Notes under the pieces: model-generated
The model's input: only the letters and a program-made list of their open reading frames with translations
Databases searched by the model: none
Told to the model about the DNA's origin: nothing
Assembly (NCBI GenBank): GCA_001600635.1
Contig: BCKL01000003.1
Location: forward strand, 1,220,928 to 1,284,927
Direction: 5' to 3'
Length of the DNA stretch: 64,000 nucleotides
Source of the DNA: Leucosporidium creatinivorum
Taxonomy: Eukaryota > Basidiomycota > Microbotryomycetes > Leucosporidiales > Leucosporidiaceae
Shown: piece after piece, positions 57,658 through 64,000 of the stretch
Position numbering within the stretch: the stretch's first letter is position 1
Layout: each line of letters starts with the position of its first letter
Program-made: the position numbers and the translations under genes

Positions 57658-60600
57658 CTACAGTGGGGTGACCAGCTCCTCTTTCCTCCCCTGCCAACCC
57701 CTCAGCGCCTCAAACGCTCTCGGATACTCCTCCTGCAGCTCTCCAACAAACTTGCCCGCCTCCTCCTTCCCGATCGCCTTCCTCTCCGTCCCATCTCCTG
57801 CCCTACGCCCTTCTCCTGCCATCAACACCTCCAGCGCCTGCTCCAACTCGCGCAGCAGCGAAGCGTGCGCGAACCAATACGTCCGTCGCCGGACTGCTTG
57901 AGCGCTGCCGACAGTCTCGAGGAATCCCTTGTCGGCACCTTCGCTCTCTGGCGCTGCGGGAGGCGACTGGAGGAGCTGCTCGATGCGGATCGGCTCCTTA
58001 CGATGGGCGTGGCGCTCGGGATGTCGGTGGTCGGCGAGGCGAGAAGGCGTCCTGGTCGGCGCGGCCATCATGGGAGAGCCAATCGTGGCGAAGCGACTGC
58101 TGAGCAGCTCGCTCTTGGCCGTCACGTCCTCGTCGGCGACCGCTGCCTCGCTCCTTCCCTTGGCGACCTCGGGATCCCTGAGGATGTTGTGGATGATCCA
58201 GCACGCCCGCTCGAGCTGATGGTCCTTGACGAGGTGACGAGCCAAGGCGTTCCAGTTGGCGGCGTCGAAGGAGAAGCCCTGGCGAGCGAGATTGGTCCAG
58301 GTTTCGTGGACGGCCTCTCGGAGGCCAGCGCGGTCAAACGAGTCGATGAGGATGTTGAGGGGGAGGCGAAGGTCGTGTGAGTGCGAAGGGTTGATGGTGA
58401 CGGATTGCAGAGCGGTGGAAGGCGAGGAGTGGGCGACTCTTGAGGGTGAAGGTGAGGAGGCGCCTGAGGAGATGGCGGCGTCGAGCCAGCGAGTAGAGAG
58501 CGGGCCTGTCGAGTCGGCTTTGCGAGCGAACGCGTTGAGGAGGGAGTGATGGAGCCCGCGCCAGACGGTCCCGACGTTCCTCGCCGCCTCTTCGGGGTCG
58601 TCTCCTCGACGGTAGGCGTCCATCAGAGTCGTGTAGAGCTCTATCGAGGGGCGAGCTCCGTTGTCGAGGATCAACTGGAAGGTCGCGAGCGCTACTTCGG
58701 CTTCTCCTCGCTTGGCGTGGTGCTTGAGGATGGGAGCAAAGACGTTGAGCAGCTCGTCGCCGCGAGCGAGGTGGCGGTCGAGTCGAACGGATTGACGACG
58801 CCGGACAGCGTCGAGAGGCGAGTTGCTGAGGAAGCGGAGGGCGAACTCGGAGGCCTTCCTAGCGCCGTAGACGGTCCTTTCCTCCAGGAAGCAGCCGACG
58901 ATGACGCCGTAGGTGATGGAAGTGGGCTCGATGCCTCGACGGCGCATCTCGCCGAGGCAAGCGCGCGCCTTGACGAGCTCCCCAGCGTTGAGGTAGCCGC
59001 TGATGAGAGTCGAGAACAGGAAGACGTCGGGTTTGATGTGCTTCATGGAGACGGGGAGGGCGCTCGCGTCGGAGGAGGCGTCGATGAGAGCGAAGAGCTC
59101 CTCGGCGACGTCCATGAGACCAGCGGCGCAGACCGACTGCATGACGAGGGTGTAGCTGGTCGCGCTGGGGCGGTAGCCTCGGTCGAGTGCTTGACGGAAG
59201 AGGGCGAGGACGGTGGAGACGGGCGTGGCGGTGAGGATGGCAGCCTTGAGCGCAACGTTGACCGAAGCGGTGTCGGGTCGTAGAAGTGTATCGTTGCTCT
59301 TCTCGAGGAGTGAGTAGACCTTGACGGTGCGCATCCAGTCGCCGAGCTCGACGTAGGTGTTCATCAGAGTCGTCCACACGCGTTGGGTTGGTGCGACTCC
59401 GGCCTTCTTCATGGCGACGACGACCTCCTCGGCAGTATCGATGTCTCGAAGGTTGCAGTGGGCGGTGACGAGAGCGTTGTAGCTGTCCGAGTTGGGGACG
59501 GAACCGAGCTCGCCGCGCGCTAGCCGGCGGAAGAGCTCGTAGGTGGCATCGACGTTGTGGCGAGCGGCGTAGCCGTGGAGAAGCGAGTTGACGAGGTGAA
59601 CCGAGGGTTTGACCGACGCCTCGAGGAGTCGGTCGAGCTCCGCCGATGCCCCCTCGAGGTCGTCCCGCCGAACATAAGCCGAGACGAGCACTCCCGTCAA
59701 CCTTGCTCGTTCCTCCTTCGATATCGGTTCGGCGACAGCCGCATCGTATACGCTCCGCACTTCGTCGATCTTGCTCCAACGACTCGCCGCCCGCATCCGA
59801 CGACTCGCCATCTCGACCAAATCCCCTTCTCCCGCGCGTTGCAGCTGTGACTGAGTCGTCTCGAGCTGCCAACGCCGTCCTTGCTCTGCAGCAACGCGTG
59901 CTATCATGCGAAAGGCATGGACGAGGTGAGGCTGAAGGTCGGAAGGGAGGGACGAGGCGGCATCGCTGGTGGAGGCGGACGACGATGAGGACGGCGAGGG
60001 GAGGAGGGAGGTAGCGAGGCGATTGAGGTCGCTGGCGATGCGATTGGCGTCTTGGTAAAACTTGCCCTGCGCAAGGCCTTCGAGTAGGGTGGCCATCGTC
60101 TTCAGCTCGGTAGCGGGGGAGAGAGACGTCCGTAGTTGGCCTTGGAGGATTTGCCAGACTCGGAGAGCCTCGAGAGGCGAGCCGGCCGTTGCGAGCGAGC
60201 TGACGAGATGGGGGCCGATCCGACGATGATCAAACGAGTCGAAGGTGGTCATGGAAAGCCATGTCGAAGGCGAAGGCTGCAGGCGAGCGAGCACCTCGCC
60301 ATATCGACGCCGAAGGAGAGCCTGGAAGCCTGCCGAGGGCTTCGGCTGCGAGCTCGACACGCCCGACGACTGTAGCAAGTGTTGCTGCTGCCATCCGGAA
60401 ATAAAGTTGATGGCGTGTTCTGCGCCGTCCTTGCCTCGAAGCCATGACTCGAGGAGGAGGGAGAGGGTCGATTGGCGAATGGTCTCGACGCGACGAGTCT
60501 CCTCGGGCGAGGTAGTCGGTTGGAGGAAGAGGACGAAAAGGCGGTACAGGAAGGGGTCGGTGTCGATAAAAGGAAGAGAAGAGGGAGGGAGGTAGTCGAT

Positions 60601-61727
60601 GGGGCCGAGTCGGTCCTGCAGCGCTCGGGCGTCGATCCAAAGAGCCGGCTCGTGTCGGCCGTGTGACCCATCCTCCGCAACCGACATGGAGCGCAGCATC
60701 TGCTCCATGTACCATCCCGTTCGCCGCCGTAGCTGGGACCATCGAACGGCCTGCCCCGCTTCCTCCAAAGGATCCTCGGCGACTCGTCTCGAGCCCCTCG
60801 CCAGCCGCCCGAAACGCTGAATGAAGTCTCCCCGCTCCTTTGCGGAGAGTCCTTGCCCTCCGAACTCCATCAGGCGTCGTCCTTGTTGCCAGCGAGACTC
60901 GACTTCCTCCTCCAGGGCTTGCAGAGATGCGAGAGGGCGGGAACGATTGCGCCGGCTGCCGATGGAGGGTGCCAGCGAGCGACTACCCTTGACGTAGCTA
61001 CCGCGTCGGGTCTTGAAGTCCGTACGGATCTTCTCGAGGACGGCAGTGCGTTCTGAGTCGGTCAGAGGAGCTGTGTGCCCAAGGTAGGTCAGCGCCGAGA
61101 AATGGCTCAAGCGAGCCACGGCTACTCACGTAGCGCTTCGAGGGAAGGTGGATCCTCTGAGCCTTGTTCTGATAAACCCAGATGATTCCGTGGTGGGGCA
61201 GTGCTGGAGGAAGCGGATGGGGCGAGTGGGGGAGGTGGAGCTGGCGCAGCGGTTGCGAGCTCGTCTCGAAGCGGCTCGTGCAGCGGCGGTGGCGCGTCGT
61301 CTTCCTCCATGGTCTCCTGCAGTTCGTCTACTACTCTTCGGGGCGCCGCCGAAGTCGATACTGACCTGCACCTCAGGCAGGACTGCTTCGGTCGACCGCA
61401 AACGCACTTTGCGACAGGTTCGAAGCCTCTCCTCCATGATCCTGTGGCTGCAGATGCTGAAAGTGTGCTAGATCCGTCACGGCCGACGCGTGCTGAGGGT
61501 ATCGGCGGATTTGGTGGTCGTCGCGGAGGGGTTGCGCGCCCAGGAGGGAGCGAGCGGGAGAAGAAGCCAAATGCTGGGCAGAGAAAGTCGAGTAGGGGTT
61601 CGGCGGGGGTGACAACTGGTGCTGAGAGTGTGGTGTAGGCGTTCTGGCCGACAGCAGCCGCTGGCAGTGACGGTTTCCAGCTGCAGCTGCAGGCAGCGAA
61701 CGCAGGGCGTAACCGCGGTCGAGACAT
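57658..61727 (-). CDS. Long pentatricopeptide-repeat (PPR) protein, predicted mitochondrial
   Basis: PPR proteins bind organellar RNA and act in its processing, stability or translation. Two exons (61727-61130 and 61070-57658, 59-base intron) give 1,336 residues. The N-terminus is basic and hydroxylated (MSRPRLRPAFAACSCSW), as in mitochondrial presequences. At least seven helix-turn-helix repeats are visible in the middle and C-terminal parts, for example NSLLHGYAARHNVDATYELF, YNALVTAHCNLRDIDTAEEV, WTTLMNTYVELGDWMRTVKV, YTLVMQSVCAAGLMDVAEEL, FSTLISGYLNAGELVKARAC and YTTLMDAYRRGDDPEEAARN. I could not match it to a named fungal PPR factor. The minus-strand frame is uninterrupted for 3.4 kb, which makes the exon call secure. 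Confidence 0.9.
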
Positions 61728-62099
61728 CCTTCGTAGATCGACACACGCTCGCCTGTGCCATCAAGATCAGCATACAGAGCTTCAGCTGAGCTCTCGGTGA
61801 TCACGTACAGCGAAGCGAGGCCTGCTCGTTGAAGGAGGAGCTCGAAGAGACGACGAGAAAAGTAGCCGGCTGGAATCGACAGCAAGTCAGTACATGTACA
61901 GCTCGGAAACTGTCGGAGTGATATAGCAGCTCACAGCTGTACTCGGCTGGTCCTGGAGATCGTCTGGCGGTGAGGAAAAGTTGCGCGAGAAGTGGAGCTG
62001 AACGAACAGGTGCGAATCGCGTTCGGAGCGGCCTTGGACTCCGCCAACTCACGCGACTTTGACCTCCGACTCGCCGGGCAGCACAGTACAGCACGTGGG
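61728..62099. promoter_or_regulatory. Divergent intergenic region, PPR gene and Tim17-like gene
   Basis: About 370 bases between divergent genes for two predicted mitochondrial proteins, so the region may co-regulate them. The frame of the downstream gene stays open upstream of its ATG but without another ATG. No RNA gene seen. Confidence 0.45.
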
Positions 62100-62781
62100 A
62101 TGAGCTCTACCATCACTGACCCCGCCTCTGGTCTCCCTGGCGGCCTTCGCTCGGATTTGGTCCTCATCCCAATCGCCGCCAGCGCGTTTGGCTTCGTCTC
62201 GGGCCTTCTCACCTCGTCCAGGCTGGCTGCACGACAATTCCTCGCCGAGAATGCACATCGGTTGCCTACCACTGTTCAGGGGTAAGCCGGCTGCTTTCGC
62301 TGGCCTTGCGCGACCTTGCGCGCTTTCGCTCCCTTTGCTGACCTCCTCGCTTCGCTGTGACAGATGGTACTTCTACCAAAAGACCAAGAACTATCGCGTG
62401 ATGTACTCGGGTGTGCTCGGAGGCCTCAAGACGGGCGGGCGGATAGGAATCTGGACGGCCACCTTTGTCGGGCTCGAGGAGGGAATTGAAGCAGGTGTGA
62501 GGCGGTCACTTCCCGACTCTGCCGCCTCATACAGGACACGGTGGGCGAGTGGTGGACTGGCAGGACTGGGGCTCGCTACGGCTGCAGGGCAAATCTGTGA
62601 GGCCGACTCGACTCGGCGCTCGGCGAACGTTGCTCACTCTCGCTTTCCACCCGCAGACCGACTCTCTCGATACTCTGCACCACGGCGGATGTTGCTCGGA
62701 GCCTCGCTAGGCATCGTGGCCGGAGGATCGCATGATCTAAGGGATTGGATGAAGACCAAGCTGTCGCCGGCGAGGGATTGA
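62100..62781 (+). CDS. Tim17/Tim22/Tim23-family mitochondrial membrane protein
   Basis: Three exons (62100-62281, 62364-62596, 62657-62781) give 179 residues. Four glycine/alanine-rich membrane segments fit the Tim17-type bundle: IPIAASAFGFVSGLLTSSR, VMYSGVLGGLKTGGRIGIWT followed by ATFVGLEEGIEAG, WASGGLAGLGLATAAGQI, and MLLGASLGIVAGG. The GGxxTGGRxG-like run and FVGLEEGIE are family-typical (Tim17: FxxxExxL). The YFYQKTKNYRVM stretch ahead of helix 2 recalls the TIMMDC1/OCIA-adjacent side-branch of the family more than core Tim17, Tim22 or Tim23, so an assembly-factor role is as likely as protein import. The second intron is exactly 60 bases and in frame, so its retention would not break the protein. 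Divergent from the PPR gene. Confidence 0.7.
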
Positions 62782-63191
62782 AGGTTCGCCGAAGGTGGTT
62801 CGAGCGATGTGCAAGGGTCAGAGAGGAGGAAGTGTATACGAAGCGATGTAGACTGTACTCTGTATCGCTGTGACTTCAGTAGATGTACTCGCTTTCGAAG
62901 CTGGGCCTGAGCTTCGCCGAGAAAGGGGCGGCAGTCTTGCAGGCTTGCAGCGGAGAGAGCTTGTAGCTGTAGGTCTGGCACTACTCGGTCTCTCTCTCTC
63001 TTCTCTTTGCTACGAGGAGCCAAGCCCGACTTGGTCGAGGAGAGGGGGGCTTCGAAGTCCTCGCCCTTCGTCTCTCTCGCTCCTCCCTCATCTTGCTCTG
63101 CTCCGCGACTCGCTCGCTTGCTCACTGTAAGCTGTCTGCTGCTGTACAGGTGTCCTTGAAACTGTATCACTGACCTTCCTGCTCTTGTACA
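62782..63191. other. Intergenic region upstream of the RdRP
   Basis: About 410 bases, likely holding the 3' region of the Tim17-like gene and the RdRP promoter or 5' leader exons. Two acceptor-like sites with CTGTACAG and CTTGTACAG (about 63149 and 63192) suggest spliced leader exons. No other gene recognised. Confidence 0.35.
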
Positions 63192-64000
63192 GTGTCTCAC
63201 GAGGACGACAGCCTCTTGTCTCGCGCTCGAAGCTCAGACCGCCGGCGCCAGCACAACAAGGTCCGTGCTTTCGCGCGATGTAGGCGAGTAGAGCTGACAG
63301 CTCTCATATTACAGCACACAGGCTACTCCGGAACGAGAAGCTACGACTGCCCTCGCTCCCTTTCGTCTATCCTCCGACTCCCCTCGCCTCGTCGCCTCCG
63401 AGCCCTCCGTCGCGATGGAGGTCTTCGTCGACCAAGTCCCGTTCGCTGCTACGGAGCTCGACCTCATCGAATCCCTCGCCGGCATCGTCCACCTCTTTCC
63501 CGTTCGGCAACCTGGCGCGCCGCTCGCCAACTTCCGCCTACACCTCTTCGTCGTCGGCCCGAGAGGACGTCGTAGCAAGGCCGCTCGCGTAACCTTTGCC
63601 GACGTCGCAGTAGCTCAGCGACTCCTCAGTAACCACGGCTTCCCGCAACCTGGCCCGCTGGTTCGTCAGCAGCGGCTTCGTCTCAAGCCAAGCAACCGTG
63701 GCGCTCCTCCAGCCGAGCTCGTCAATCACCTCCGAACGACGCCCTTCGTCGACCCTCGCGAGGAGCGGAGACGACGGGAAGAGTTCGCTCAGCTGGACAC
63801 TCCCATCCCGGTGGCTTCGGTCGAGTTTGGCCGCCTCGAAGTCGACAAAGGTCAAGAGATTTTCTCCCCCGAGCTGCAGAGGATCTTCTCTGAGGGTTCC
63901 TGTACGGTCGATGGCGAGAGAAGGCGTATCATTCTCCAGTCCTGTCCTCTCAACACGGGCGAGCAGGTCATTACTATCGCTATACATCTCCACTCGGTCA
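63192..64000 (+). CDS. RNA-dependent RNA polymerase, N-terminal part (runs off the right edge)
   Basis: RdRPs make double-stranded RNA for Dicer in RNA interference and quelling. The frame is open from 63415 to the window end. It reads MEVFVDQVPFAATELDLIES, LHLFVVGPRGRRSKAARVTF, VAVAQRLLSNHGF, LRTTPFVDPREERRRREEF, and VASVEFGRLEVDKGQEIFS, which matches the opening of fungal RdRPs as I remember it: an RRM-like domain, then DPR.E and V.FG motifs. The catalytic DxDGD loop lies beyond the window, so activity cannot be judged. An upstream exon (about 63193-63259) joins in frame through an intron ending CACACAG at 63323, so the protein may start earlier than 63415; that would add a short Arg-rich N-terminus. 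Confidence 0.72.

Noticed and set aside
58546-59283. 245-residue plus-strand frame opposite the PPR gene
   Set aside because: Antisense shadow of a 3.4-kb continuous coding exon; acidic Glu/Val/Gly composition mirrors the complementary codons.

Overview
The window looks like nuclear DNA of a basidiomycete yeast, most likely Pucciniomycotina (Rhodotorula/Sporobolomyces-like). The DNA is GC-rich, genes are tightly packed on both strands, and coding regions are cut by many introns of roughly 40-110 bases with GTGAGT/GTAAGT-type donors and a CTGAC/CTAAC branch motif shortly before the acceptor. The proteins are fungal: Zn2Cys6 and velvet regulators, ELO elongase, Mec1/ATR kinase and a fungal-type RNA-dependent RNA polymerase. 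Genus is an inference. I saw no tRNA, rRNA, CRISPR, LTR element, retroelement or DNA transposon. All exon structures were read by eye from splice signals, reading frame and remembered family consensus, with no transcript support or alignment.

Layout. 1-3900: edge of an unidentified minus-strand gene with a 60-bp tandem duplication, then a four-helix membrane protein. 3923-13538: the ATR/Mec1 checkpoint kinase, the largest gene, with about 26 introns. 14511-18558: a GATA-like zinc-finger protein. 18559-20922: the gene-poorest stretch. 20923-32400: four minus-strand genes: fatty-acid elongase, Zn2Cys6 regulator, transportin (Kap104) and Pelota/Dom34. 32543-34576: ORC2. 35015-35557: a doubtful small coiled-coil gene. 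36066-38007: RPB8 divergent from a small predicted mitochondrial membrane protein. 38339-41819: a sterol-glucosyltransferase-like GT1 enzyme with a VPS13-like tail. 42039-46966: F-box protein, NTF2-like-fold protein and a HAPSTR1/TAPR1-like protein. 47456-51581: an ankyrin/DysF/FYVE/RING protein. 51675-57458: Cys/Met-metabolism PLP enzyme, velvet regulator and an NADP-dependent double-bond reductase. 57658-61727: a long PPR protein. 62100-62781: a Tim17-family membrane protein. 63192-end: the N-terminal part of an RNA-dependent RNA polymerase.

The content is mostly housekeeping: checkpoint and origin licensing (ATR, ORC2), transcription (RPB8), nuclear import (Kap104), ribosome rescue (Pelota), lipid metabolism (ELO, GT1), mitochondrial RNA and import (PPR, Tim17-like) and RNA silencing (RdRP). 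No metabolic gene cluster is evident. Several genes share short divergent promoters (93-142 bp). The most noteworthy points are the ankyrin-DysF-FYVE-RING architecture, the GT1-VPS13-like fusion, microexons of 7 and 11 nt inside conserved motifs, an RPB8 start codon apparently split by an intron, a GATA-like finger with an unusually long loop, and RNAi and velvet genes in a yeast-like genome.
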